Assembly (NCBI RefSeq): GCF_017874545.1
Contig: NZ_JAGGLT010000007.1
Span: forward strand, 1 to 64,000
Direction of reading: 5' to 3'
Source of the DNA: Thermoanaerobacterium butyriciformans
GTDB taxonomy: Bacteria; Bacillota; Thermoanaerobacteria; Thermoanaerobacterales; Thermoanaerobacteraceae
DNA: 64,000 nucleotides
Shown one piece after another: positions 54,786 to 62,557 of the stretch. The translations under genes and the position numbers were made by a program. The first letter of the stretch is position 1, and every line of letters begins with the position of its first letter. The notes below the pieces were generated by a model, which did not search any database, was not told where the DNA came from, and saw only the letters and a list, made by a program, of their open reading frames with translations.

Positions 54786-55946
54786 CTAAAAATAATTTAC
54801 TTCAACATTTTTGTTTAATTTTTTTAATAAACTAATAAGTTCTTCAACAATCTTAACCTTTATTCTAAGATCCGCAGGAAAATCTGGATTTTGATGAGCA
54901 CTATTCACGGCCTGACCCACTAAAAAATTTACATCAGTTGCATAATTTAAAATTTTAAATAGGCGGGTTGCAGCATCCTTCTTTGAATACCTTAGTATAT
55001 TTGAATTGCCATCTTCGATGTATTCTTTAAAAATCTCAACTGTCTTTCTTAATGTCAAAACTCCTTCTGTCACCAAATCTATTCCATCTATAAAAGCAGG
55101 TGGTGGTATGTCAGGATCGATATAATCAGTCGTTGTAATAACCTTTTTATTTAAAACTCTTCCTACAATTTTCGCAGCCGTGCCACCACATACAACCTTT
55201 AATCCTTCATTTTTCATGAGTTTTCTTACAACCCATTCATCCATATTCTTTAAGATAGGTGGCCCCACCATTACAGTAACTTTTTTTGACTCGTTCACTT
55301 TTATAACTACTGCTGTCGTATCATCACCAGGTTTATTCTTGTATAAATTGTTGCAAGTCGTTATAAGCTGGTAGCAAATATCAGATGCATCGCTATAAAC
55401 TTCTAATGTCTTTTCAAGATATTGCTGCACATTCTCCCATTGCCATCCAAGGTTCAATATACCACCTACACCTGCATGTATAACCCCATCAGATACAATT
55501 ACAAGAGCATCATTGAGTTCCAACTTGAAGCTGCTTTCGTAAATTCTTTTATCGCCTATTTCTACACATTTTCTATCTATTTTTTTATAAATTCCATTTT
55601 TAAAATAAAATATAGATGGGTTATCATACTCTACCACATGAACATTATCAGAATTTATCGAAACAACCGTAAATGTAGAATATGCAATATTTCTTTCTTT
55701 GCATATAGGCAGCGTTTGCGCTATCGTATCTACAACATCAGATAATTCAGAACCCATATCAAGCATTTTTGAGACAATTCGCGTTGTCAAAGTTGATAAA
55801 ATATTTGCTTTTACACCGCTGCCTAATCCATCTGCCATTACCGCCATTAAATAGTCTTTTTTTCTTATTATCTGAACACTATCACCGCACAGTTCTTCAC
55901 CGTATTTGTTTAATGATGCATGTGCAATATCAATGTAATGGCTCAT
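54786..55946 (-). CDS. hfsC: SpoIIE/PP2C-type phosphatase (HfsC-like)
   Basis: The 386-residue protein has a SpoIIE-type PP2C domain in its first half: MADGLGSGVKANILS with the metal Asp/Gly, VIVSDGVIHAG, and PGDDTTAVVIKV. A second region (residues 210-385) carries VVCGGTAAKIVGRVLNK and DGIDLVTEGVLTL, of unclear function. No membrane part is seen. It sits between the two hydrogenases and overlaps hfsB by four bases. A phosphatase paired with a PAS-hydrogenase suggests hydrogen sensing coupled to protein phosphorylation; the target is unknown. Confidence 0.85.
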   Translation of the reverse strand: MSHYIDIAHASLNKYGEELCGDSVQIIRKKDYLMAVMADGLGSGVKANILSTLTTRIVSKMLDMGSELSDVVDTIAQTLPICKERNIAYSTFTVVSINSDNVHVVEYDNPSIFYFKNGIYKKIDRKCVEIGDKRIYESSFKLELNDALVIVSDGVIHAGVGGILNLGWQWENVQQYLEKTLEVYSDASDICYQLITTCNNLYKNKPGDDTTAVVIKVNESKKVTVMVGPPILKNMDEWVVRKLMKNEGLKVVCGGTAAKIVGRVLNKKVITTTDYIDPDIPPPAFIDGIDLVTEGVLTLRKTVEIFKEYIEDGNSNILRYSKKDAATRLFKILNYATDVNFLVGQAVNSAHQNPDFPADLRIKVKIVEELISLLKKLNKNVEVNYF

Positions 55947-57661
55947 TCATCATCACCTTGATTTAATAGCATATCCTTCATTCTAGTCAATATAACTTTT
56001 GTCTCTGCAGTTGTCTCTCCTAAAAGACTTGCAATCTCCTGCGCCACTTTCATCTGCCTGTCTATTACTTGCTGTGCCAACTGATAGTTTTCCTTTTTAA
56101 CCTTTGAAAAAGCCTCTTTCTGCTTTTCCATCTTTGTAATATCTGTAAAAATACCAATTGCAATTTTATATTCTTCTAGATAATAAATGCTCTCTAACGC
56201 AATAATTCCATAATTTTTAAATGATACCTTTTTATTGAAAATACTTTTTTTGTTTTCAATCACATCTTTAAAATCCGATATATCAAATATCAAGGATAGA
56301 TTCTCGTTTTTAACCATTGATGAATTTACTAAAAACATCTTCTCAAAAGCTCTATTCATTTCTTGTATCTCATACTCGTTATTAACAGCAATTATAGCGT
56401 TAGGTGTAGAACTGATTATAATGTTAGATAAAGTTTCAGCTCTCCCTCTCATATATGGCAAGCACATATATGGTTCCGCCATTCCATTAAAAACAGCTAT
56501 AGCCTTCTCTCTGCATGTATCATAGCCACATGCACCACAATTTAGTTCATCTTCTTTAGTAAGTTTTCCAATTTTTGATAAAATATCTTTTATTTCTTTC
56601 TCACTAGGAATCTTCCATTTGTCACTTAAATTTATAAATTTCCTGCTAAAATCTACTGAACAATCAATCATATTGTTAATATCATTAATAAAGTTCGCCT
56701 TTATATTTGAATAATTAATCACTTCTTCTTTTCTTTTAACAACACTATTATTTAACCTTCCAAAGGCTGGTCCATTAATGCACCCTCCATCACAAGCATT
56801 TGCTTCTATCCAATATCCATGCAAGTTGCCTGACCTTATATCATTTAAAAGCTCCTTAACATTGTCAATCGAAGACACAGATACAACTTTTCTCAAATTT
56901 AAATCGACATCCATGCAGTCAATAGTTTTACCTTCAATAGGATATAGTTTAAACGGCAACATTGTATCAACACAATCTGTAAATTCCTCCATGGAATCAA
57001 TATTGATTCCAGCTTCATCTAACCATTCTATAATCTCTTCAAATGTCAATACAGCATCTATTGCACCTTCACAGCTAAAATCATTCATTTCCACTTTCTT
57101 TGCCAGACAAGGTCCTATAAACACTACCTTTATTTCATTGCCATAAACTTTTTTAACAGCCCTACCAACAGCAATCATAGGTGATACAACTGGAACAAGG
57201 CAATTTATTAGATCAGGATAGTACTTTTCAATCAAATAATTTATAGATGGACATGAAGTAGTAATAAGATTGTCATATTTTAAATCATTATAATATCTTT
57301 CATACTCTTTAGATATAAACCTAGCTCCTACTGAAGTTTCTATTATCATTTCAGCGCCCAAATTTTTTAAAGCATTGAGGAATTTAAAGGCTCTGCCATT
57401 TCCTACAAGTGCGGGATAAGATGGTGCTATTGTAAAAACAACTTTATCACATTTTTTTATAAAAGCTTTAACTTTTTCTACATCTGACCTTACGGTTTTG
57501 GCATTTTGTGGACACACATTTAAACATCTTCCACAAGCAATGCACAGGTAATCAACTATTTCAGCTTGTTCATTATTAACTTTTATAGCTTTTACAGGGC
57601 AATATCTAATGCACTTATAGCAGTTTCTGCAATTTGCTTCTTTAAAATTTATGACACTCAT
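55943..57661 (-). CDS. hfsB: sensor-type FeFe-hydrogenase with PAS domain (HfsB-like)
   Basis: The 572-residue protein starts with two 4Fe-4S motifs (CRNCYKCIRYCPVKAI and CIACGRCLNVCPQNAK), followed by an H-cluster domain (residues about 65-350), another Cys cluster (LNCGACGYDTCREKAI near residue 380), a PAS domain (about 430-530) and a helical tail. H-cluster loops are TTSCPSIN, GPCLAKKVE and ANACDGGCINGPAF. The Cys that relays protons in TSCCP is Ser here, typical of sensory rather than catalytic hydrogenases. Coupled to hfsA and hfsC by ATGA overlaps at both ends. Confidence 0.85.
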   Translation of the reverse strand: MSVINFKEANCRNCYKCIRYCPVKAIKVNNEQAEIVDYLCIACGRCLNVCPQNAKTVRSDVEKVKAFIKKCDKVVFTIAPSYPALVGNGRAFKFLNALKNLGAEMIIETSVGARFISKEYERYYNDLKYDNLITTSCPSINYLIEKYYPDLINCLVPVVSPMIAVGRAVKKVYGNEIKVVFIGPCLAKKVEMNDFSCEGAIDAVLTFEEIIEWLDEAGINIDSMEEFTDCVDTMLPFKLYPIEGKTIDCMDVDLNLRKVVSVSSIDNVKELLNDIRSGNLHGYWIEANACDGGCINGPAFGRLNNSVVKRKEEVINYSNIKANFINDINNMIDCSVDFSRKFINLSDKWKIPSEKEIKDILSKIGKLTKEDELNCGACGYDTCREKAIAVFNGMAEPYMCLPYMRGRAETLSNIIISSTPNAIIAVNNEYEIQEMNRAFEKMFLVNSSMVKNENLSLIFDISDFKDVIENKKSIFNKKVSFKNYGIIALESIYYLEEYKIAIGIFTDITKMEKQKEAFSKVKKENYQLAQQVIDRQMKVAQEIASLLGETTAETKVILTRMKDMLLNQGDDE

Positions 57662-57903
57662 TGTAAATTGCCTAACACATATTCTTTAAAAAATTTTTCA
57701 ACGCTATTTGGTTTAATTGACAAACACTTTCCGTCGTCAATTTTTACAGAAACTGCTCTTAAACAATTGCCCATGCAAAAATCTGCTTTTAATTCCACCT
57801 TGTCCTCAAGATTATAATCTTTAATAAATTTTTTTAATTCATTTATAACATCGTAGGAGCCCTTAAGATGGCATGAACTACCTACACAAACAGTAATAAC
57901 CAT
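57658..57903 (-). CDS. hfsA: thioredoxin-like 2Fe-2S ferredoxin (HfsA-like)
   Basis: This 81-residue protein, MVITVCVGSSCHLKGSYDVI onwards, has the four-Cys pattern of thioredoxin-like 2Fe-2S ferredoxins (CVGSSC, later FCMGNC). It resembles NuoE/HydC-type subunits without the helical part. It probably passes electrons to HfsB. The ATG at 57903 follows GGTGA; the open frame goes 14 codons further without a site. It is the first gene of the hfs operon. Confidence 0.85.
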   Translation of the reverse strand: MVITVCVGSSCHLKGSYDVINELKKFIKDYNLEDKVELKADFCMGNCLRAVSVKIDDGKCLSIKPNSVEKFFKEYVLGNLQ

Positions 57904-57914
57904 AAAAATCACCC

Positions 57915-57981
57915 GTATACTGTATACAATTATTTTACTACACAAAAGAATTTAAGTAAATAATAGTTAATTTATTAACAA
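57915..57981 (-). promoter_or_regulatory. hfs operon control region: Rex-like box, promoter, GTATAC palindrome
   Basis: Three elements stand in line on the minus strand. TTGTTAATAAATTAACTA (57964-57981) matches the Rex box TTGTTAA-N4-TTAACAA at all but one of the 14 fixed positions. A weak promoter TTACTT (57954-57959) and TAAAAT (57932-57937), spacer 16, follows. The palindrome GTATACAGTATAC (57915-57927) covers the expected transcription start. Rex senses NADH/NAD and controls fermentation genes in Clostridia. The protein for the second palindrome is unknown. Confidence 0.65.
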
Positions 57982-57997
57982 ATCAAACTAAAATAAT

Positions 57998-58213
57998 TTA
58001 ATCCTCTTTTCTGGATTCTTCTATCATCTTTTTTAACTTATGCGCTCTCTCAACAGTCTTTTCTTTATCAACATCTAAACTGATATCAATAACATCTTCT
58101 TCAGCTATGTTGCTGGGAAGATATTTTATCGGAATATTTATCTTTCTGTCATCATCAAGAATGACTATTGCCACATCATCTTCTATTTTATCAACGATAC
58201 CATGTATTCTCAT
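57998..58213 (-). CDS. DUF3006 domain protein
   Basis: The protein is 71 residues and entirely a DUF3006 domain: MRIHGIVDKIEDDVAIVILDD, a small beta-barrel-like start, then NIPIKYLPSNIAEEDVIDI and a charged helix. The function is unknown. It lies just upstream of the hfs control region and is probably a separate unit. Confidence 0.8.
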   Translation of the reverse strand: MRIHGIVDKIEDDVAIVILDDDRKINIPIKYLPSNIAEEDVIDISLDVDKEKTVERAHKLKKMIEESRKED

Positions 58214-58276
58214 TTAATACACCTTCTTTTTAATTATTATACATCTTTTAATTTTCTTTATCAATACTAAGATATT

Positions 58277-58311
58277 TTATAAAAGGGCCTGTTTGCCAAA
58301 CCCTTTTATAA
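58277..58311 (-). terminator. hairpin after the CsoR-like gene
   Basis: TTATAAAAGGG (58277-58287) pairs with CCCTTTTATAA (58301-58311), enclosing a smaller GTTTG/CAAAC repeat. It lies 23 bases after the csoR-like stop codon and before the DUF3006 gene. Confidence 0.65.
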
Positions 58312-58334
58312 CTTTCATTGTATTAATATGATCT

Positions 58335-58601
58335 TTATTTTAAAAATTTTACCAATAAGTCAACTACGCTCTGTAGCTCTTCATACGTTATCTTGCCGTC
58401 TTCGTTTGAAAGAAAACACTGTTCTGCATGTTCATTTATTATAGATAATCCAACTTTTTCTAAGGAAGCTCTTACTGCTGCTATTTGCAGTAAAATGTTT
58501 GAACATCCTTTATCCTCTTCAACCATTTTCTCAATTCCAGCTATATGGCCTTTTATAGTTTTTAACCTTAAAAGTACATCATCTTTAATACTTTTGCTCA
58601 T
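58335..58601 (-). CDS. CsoR/RcnR-family metal-sensing repressor
   Basis: This helical protein of about 88 residues has the CsoR-type pattern: RLKTIKGHIAGIEKMVEEDKGCSNILLQIAAVRASLEKV, then NEHAEQC. The Cys near residue 34 and the His-x3-Cys pair correspond to the C-H-C copper site of CsoR, so copper is the likely signal, but formaldehyde- or sulfur-sensing relatives look similar. No copper exporter lies nearby; its target is elsewhere. The ATG at 58601 follows AAAGGTGA, 12 bases after the glycosyltransferase gene. Confidence 0.85.
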   Translation of the reverse strand: MSKSIKDDVLLRLKTIKGHIAGIEKMVEEDKGCSNILLQIAAVRASLEKVGLSIINEHAEQCFLSNEDGKITYEELQSVVDLLVKFLK

Positions 58602-58613
58602 AATAATCACCTT

Positions 58614-59726
58614 TCAATTATATTTTATCCTTTTATCCAGTTTTTCAAAGATTATGCTCATCTCTTTTTTAAACAGCTCTTCCCATTCAAATGATTTTGC
58701 AAAATTTCTTCCATTTTGTCCGTATATACTCATTTTATCATGATTTTCTATCAAATCTATAGTTTTTTCTACAAAGTCTGCAATACTGTACTTTATTGTT
58801 ATACCACATTCATTTTCTTTAATCAATTTGCCTAAGTCACCAATGTCTGTTGCTATAACTGGAAGGCCAGCAGCCATATATTCTACGGCTTTAAGTGGAA
58901 AAGAATATTTTATAAGCTCTGTGGGGAAAAGTGTACACAAGCCTATATCAGCTTTTTTAAAGTACAATGGCAAGTCTTTATATTTAACCTTTCCAAGAAA
59001 ATGAACAAAGTCATCAACTTTGTAATCTTTCGACAATTTTCTTAAGTCAGGCTCATATCTTCCCCTGCCGAGTATCATTATGGAGACATCTAATTCCCGT
59101 CTTAATATCGGAAGTGCCTTAATAGGCATCTCAATTCCTGACCAATGTTCTAATGAACCACTAAATACAAGTATAGTTCCATTGTGTTTTACTTTATCCC
59201 CTTTAAACAACTCATAATTAACACCATTTGGTATGTAATATGGTGTAATACCTGTCATATTTTTTCTGAGTTCTATCAATTTCTTGTTAACAGAAAATGT
59301 AATGTCTGAACTTTCTATACAATATTTTTCCATATATTTCGTCCTATTGTAAATATCTTCATATTCAAAAAATGCAGGAAAATAATCTATATCCTCATAT
59401 GCTAAAAAACTTACTCTGCCAACCTTCAAAAGTTCTACTGCTGTAACACCTGCCCATGGTCCTTGAGCAATGCAAATATCATATTTTTCAGAATCAATTT
59501 CCAAATATCTTTTATACAATGTCATAGGACTAAAAAGGCTTGCAAATTTTACAGGTATCCCTATATATTTAGTAGTACCATCTTGTTTTTTCAATACGCC
59601 CAAATCATCGTATCTGCAAAATACTACTGTCAAATCATATCTCTCTTTTAAATAATCTATCAGATGATGGCTTCTCTGTGGAAGTGAGTTTAAAATATCA
59701 ATGAATGTGATAAATAATATTTTCAT
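58614..59726 (-). CDS. glycosyltransferase family 4-like
   Basis: The GT-B glycosyltransferase has 370 residues. The acceptor half starts MKILFITFIDILNSLPQRSHH and the donor half has LVFSGSLEHWSGIEMPIKAL, ILGRGRYEPDLRKL, GLCTLFPTELIKYSFPLKAVEYMAAGLPVIAT with the nucleotide-sugar Glu. Substrates are unknown. Only 24 bases separate its start from a perfect terminator-like palindrome, leaving little room for its own promoter. It may be read together with the disrupted gene upstream, which would make its expression depend on that locus. GGAGGG precedes the ATG. Confidence 0.9.
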   Translation of the reverse strand: MKILFITFIDILNSLPQRSHHLIDYLKERYDLTVVFCRYDDLGVLKKQDGTTKYIGIPVKFASLFSPMTLYKRYLEIDSEKYDICIAQGPWAGVTAVELLKVGRVSFLAYEDIDYFPAFFEYEDIYNRTKYMEKYCIESSDITFSVNKKLIELRKNMTGITPYYIPNGVNYELFKGDKVKHNGTILVFSGSLEHWSGIEMPIKALPILRRELDVSIMILGRGRYEPDLRKLSKDYKVDDFVHFLGKVKYKDLPLYFKKADIGLCTLFPTELIKYSFPLKAVEYMAAGLPVIATDIGDLGKLIKENECGITIKYSIADFVEKTIDLIENHDKMSIYGQNGRNFAKSFEWEELFKKEMSIIFEKLDKRIKYN

Positions 59727-59750
59727 ATGAACCCTCCTAACCTCATTATG

Positions 59751-59778
59751 TGAAAAGCCAGCATATGCTGGCTTTTCA
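59751..59778. terminator. perfect 28-base palindrome
   Basis: TGAAAAGCCAGCAT followed by its exact reverse complement can form a hairpin with A-runs or U-runs in its arms on either strand. It lies five bases after the stop of the truncated gene and 24 bases before the glycosyltransferase start. It is terminator-like; some read-through would be needed for the next gene. Confidence 0.75.
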
Positions 59779-59783
59779 TTGTA

Positions 59784-59894
59784 TTAATATGGTGAATATG
59801 GAGCTTTCTGTGGAGGAAATATAGGTGGGAACGGCCTTTGCATGAATTCGTCACATACATTTGTGGGAAACTCCTCGCACTCAGGTGGTTGCGT
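59784..59894 (-). pseudogene. 3' fragment of a Cys/Pro/Tyr-rich gene cut by the mobile element
   Basis: A reading frame without a usable start ends here. Its last residues are TQPPECEEFPTNVCDEFMQ followed by RPFPPIFPPQKAPYSPY and a TAA at 59784-59786. The upstream frame runs openly into the 3' end of the recombinase gene in a different frame, with no start codon and no ribosome-binding site. This is what a host gene split by integration looks like. The Pro/Tyr-rich tail and Cys residues recall spore coat proteins, but I do not recognise the family. The missing 5' part should lie at the far end of the element, beyond the window. Confidence 0.65.
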
Positions 59895-59895
59895 A

Positions 59896-61473
59896 CTATG
59901 AGATATAATTTTGAGGATTTGAAAATTTATAGTGTATCTTAACTTTATTATTATTAAATATTTCTATAAAGTCAATAAGGTTTTCAACCATTTGCCTATT
60001 TAAATCCTGCATATCAATTATTGCTTTAATTTTTTCATACGCCTGTTGTATAAGTATCATCTTTATGTCCTTAGAATTTATTTGTTTTTCAATCTCATTT
60101 AATTTATTTTGATAAGTATTCATTTCATTCTGAATCTCATCAGAAAGTATTTTAAACTGCTCATCATTAATTAAACCTTTTATCTTGTCGTAATACATCT
60201 GCTTAAAAGTATTTTGCAGCTCGGAAAATTTCTTTTTATATCCTTCATACATATTTTTCTGCTCCATATATTTTTCTTCAATCGAATCCTCGGCAATTCT
60301 TGCTAATTCACGATAATCGACGATTTCTTTAGCTATAGTCCTAAGGTCATCTAAAATTATTTGTTTTAACTTATCTTCCGGTATAGAATGCATTGTACAA
60401 GCTTTTGAACCGTATTTTCTAAAAGCACCGCATATAAGTTTCCAGCAAGGCTCCTTTCTATCCTTGTCATAAAAATACCCCATATACGATCCACAATCGC
60501 CGCATCTTGCTTTACCAGAAAAAAGATGTGTAATATGCCCCGGTCTGAATTTAAGCTCGGATCTTCTTTGTATTATATCCTGCACCTGCCAGAAAATATC
60601 TTCATCTATTATAGGCTCATGCATGTGTGTTTTTTTAATCCACTCTTCCTCAGGCACTTCTCTGACTTTTTTTACTTTGTACGATACCTTTTTTCTCTTA
60701 TGCTGGACAACTGTCCCAATGTACACTTCATTCGTCAGTATTCTGTGAACAGCGTTGCTATTCCACATTTTAATCTTCTGGTTTGGATTATTAAAATTTT
60801 CTTTTGAACCTGCTGGAGTAGGGTAACCTTCATCAGTTAATATTTTAGCTATTTTCTGTTTGCCGAATCCTTCCATATATAATAAAAAAATTCTCTTTAC
60901 TGCCTGAGTTGTAATATCATTAGCTGGTATTAATTTGTTTTTATTATTAGGATCCTTTTTATAGCCATAAGGTGCCAGTGCACCTACATATAGACCTTCT
61001 TTCATTTTACTGATAAGGTTAAACCTTATTTTCTTTGATATATCTTTAGCATACATGTCATTAACAACATTTCTAAAAGGTATACTGTCATCATCACCTT
61101 TTAAAGTGTCCACCCCATCATTTAAAGCAATATATCTTATACCATACTCAGGAAATACCTTCTCTAAATATCTTCCCATCTCGATATAATCTCTTCCAAG
61201 ACGAGATAAATCTTTTGTTATAATGCAATTTATTAAGCCATTCTTAACATCATCAATCATTCTTTTAAAATCATCCCGCTCGAAGGTAGTTCCGCTTACG
61301 CCATCATCAATATAAACATCGACAAGATGCCAATTATTTTCGTATACAAATCTTGTTAGTTCTTTTTCCTGTGTTTGAATACTTTCACTGTAACCTTTAT
61401 TTAAATCTTCTTTTGAAAGTCTGCAGTACACTGCACAGTTCCAGGTTTTATTCAGTACGTTATCCTTGAGCAT
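59896..61473 (-). CDS. large serine recombinase (site-specific integrase)
   Basis: The 525-residue protein has a resolvase domain (residues about 12-160) with catalytic Ser in YCRLSKED and the conserved DDGVSGTTFERDDF and ITKDLSRLGRD. A recombinase domain (about 170-290), a zinc ribbon (CGDCGSYMG, then CWKLICG and C) and a long coiled coil (390-500) follow. Such enzymes integrate and excise phages, ICEs and skin-type elements between attP and attB. It lies at the edge of its element, as is typical, with the split host gene directly after its stop codon. Confidence 0.95.
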   Translation of the reverse strand: MLKDNVLNKTWNCAVYCRLSKEDLNKGYSESIQTQEKELTRFVYENNWHLVDVYIDDGVSGTTFERDDFKRMIDDVKNGLINCIITKDLSRLGRDYIEMGRYLEKVFPEYGIRYIALNDGVDTLKGDDDSIPFRNVVNDMYAKDISKKIRFNLISKMKEGLYVGALAPYGYKKDPNNKNKLIPANDITTQAVKRIFLLYMEGFGKQKIAKILTDEGYPTPAGSKENFNNPNQKIKMWNSNAVHRILTNEVYIGTVVQHKRKKVSYKVKKVREVPEEEWIKKTHMHEPIIDEDIFWQVQDIIQRRSELKFRPGHITHLFSGKARCGDCGSYMGYFYDKDRKEPCWKLICGAFRKYGSKACTMHSIPEDKLKQIILDDLRTIAKEIVDYRELARIAEDSIEEKYMEQKNMYEGYKKKFSELQNTFKQMYYDKIKGLINDEQFKILSDEIQNEMNTYQNKLNEIEKQINSKDIKMILIQQAYEKIKAIIDMQDLNRQMVENLIDFIEIFNNNKVKIHYKFSNPQNYIS

Positions 61474-61513
61474 CTGTAACCTCCTTCATGGATAACCACC
61501 ATAATATATTTTA

Positions 61514-61642
61514 TCACGAATTTACAGCTTGTTTAATAATTTGTTTTATTAAATCATCAAGTTTTTTACCCTTATCATTAAACTCACGCATAATAAGTAT
61601 TTTATCATCGGACTTTTCATCTTTATCCTTCTTTTTATCCAT
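61514..61642 (-). CDS. small charged protein upstream of the recombinase
   Basis: An open frame of 42 residues starts with MDKKKDKDEKSDDKILIMRE and ends LIKQIIKQAVNS, with GGGGG eight bases before the ATG. Small proteins with a basic start and an F-N-D-x-G-K-x-L-x-D-L-I core often precede large serine recombinases in Firmicute elements. It could be a recombination helper; this is not shown. It is 40 bases before the recombinase start. Confidence 0.7.
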   Translation of the reverse strand: MDKKKDKDEKSDDKILIMREFNDKGKKLDDLIKQIIKQAVNS

Positions 61643-61839
61643 TTTTATAACCCCCTTGCATTTCATTTGTTATAAATATATGAGTTTATAGATTGTACAC
61701 TTGCAAATATTTAAAATTATTACTTTATTGCTGATATCATTAATAAAATAATGTAAGTTTATGAAAAACAAAAGAGACCAATTCCTATGTCGGCTGCATA
61801 TGAATAATCAAATTTTCATTTCCTTACATTTTAGATAAA
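61643..61839. other. intergenic stretch of the element
   Basis: About 200 AT-rich bases lie between the small gene and the terminator at 61840-61866. I see no convincing gene. An inverted pair, TAATGTAAG and CTTACATTT (near 61750 and 61825), may be a binding site or chance. Confidence 0.3.
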
Positions 61840-61866
61840 AAAATAAAGCCTTCAAGGCTTTATTTT
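61840..61866 (-). terminator. terminator of the HTH gene
   Basis: AAAATAAAGCCTT pairs perfectly with AAGGCTTTATTTT; on the minus strand seven T follow in a row. It lies 43 bases after the stop of the HTH gene. Confidence 0.8.
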
Positions 61867-61909
61867 CCCTTTAATTGTTTTTATTTTTTTAACGGTAAAA
61901 AATAAAGTG

Positions 61910-62428
61910 TTATTTACTTAATGCCTTCTCCTCCGTTTCACTCATCCATTTCTCATTCTCTATTTTCTGCGAATAAAGCCTGAATTCATTTAAAACTGTC
62001 TTATGCACACTTACAGATTTTGGCAAATCAGCCGGCTTTCGTCCAAAGTCTTCTACAAATACTATTCTTTCATTCTTTGGTTCATATTTGTAATGATTTA
62101 TACAGCTTCTTACCAGTGCGTCATCGCTTAGCGTACTTTTCTTTGACATCGACATTGCGTTTTGCCTCTGTAGCTCCATCATCCCTGCTATAAGGCCTTC
62201 CTCTTCTTCTCTTTCTTTCATCCTCTTTTGCTTCACATATTCACCCGTCTCCTTATTATGTCTAACTTTATTCTCCTTCTTCTTTCTCTCTTTCTCTTCT
62301 GCATATTCAGGAAACTGCTTCAATATCTTTGATACTGCTTGCTTTGTTACGCCAATTTCTCTCGCTATTTCTGTGCATGTCATTTTCTCTAAAAAGTACA
62401 ATGCATAAACTTTATCTTTATCGCACAT
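61910..62428 (-). CDS. helix-turn-helix protein of unknown function
   Basis: The 172-residue protein has an N-terminal sigma-region-4-like helix-turn-helix (MTCTEIAREIGVTKQAVSKIL, residues 16-36). A highly charged coiled coil (residues 42-78, KERKKKENKVRHNK) and a C-terminal region with ALVRSCINHYKYEPKNERIVF follow. It is probably a DNA-binding regulator of the mobile element. GGGGGCC precedes the ATG. No known family was recognised beyond the HTH. Confidence 0.75.
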   Translation of the reverse strand: MCDKDKVYALYFLEKMTCTEIAREIGVTKQAVSKILKQFPEYAEEKERKKKENKVRHNKETGEYVKQKRMKEREEEEGLIAGMMELQRQNAMSMSKKSTLSDDALVRSCINHYKYEPKNERIVFVEDFGRKPADLPKSVSVHKTVLNEFRLYSQKIENEKWMSETEEKALSK

Positions 62429-62557
62429 CTCATGGCCCCCTTTTTATTTTAGTTTCAAAAAAATTTTCCGATAATATATGGTAGCCAAACAAGTCAGGAG
62501 TGTAAGAAATATAAAATTTGATCTTGGCATGATTTTAAGTATAAGAGGTGTTTTTAA

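Noticed and set aside
57915..57927. GTATAC palindrome as another copy of the MarR operator
   Set aside because: The half-sites GTATA/TATAC are shared, but the centre is 3 bases rather than 5, so it is probably read by another protein.
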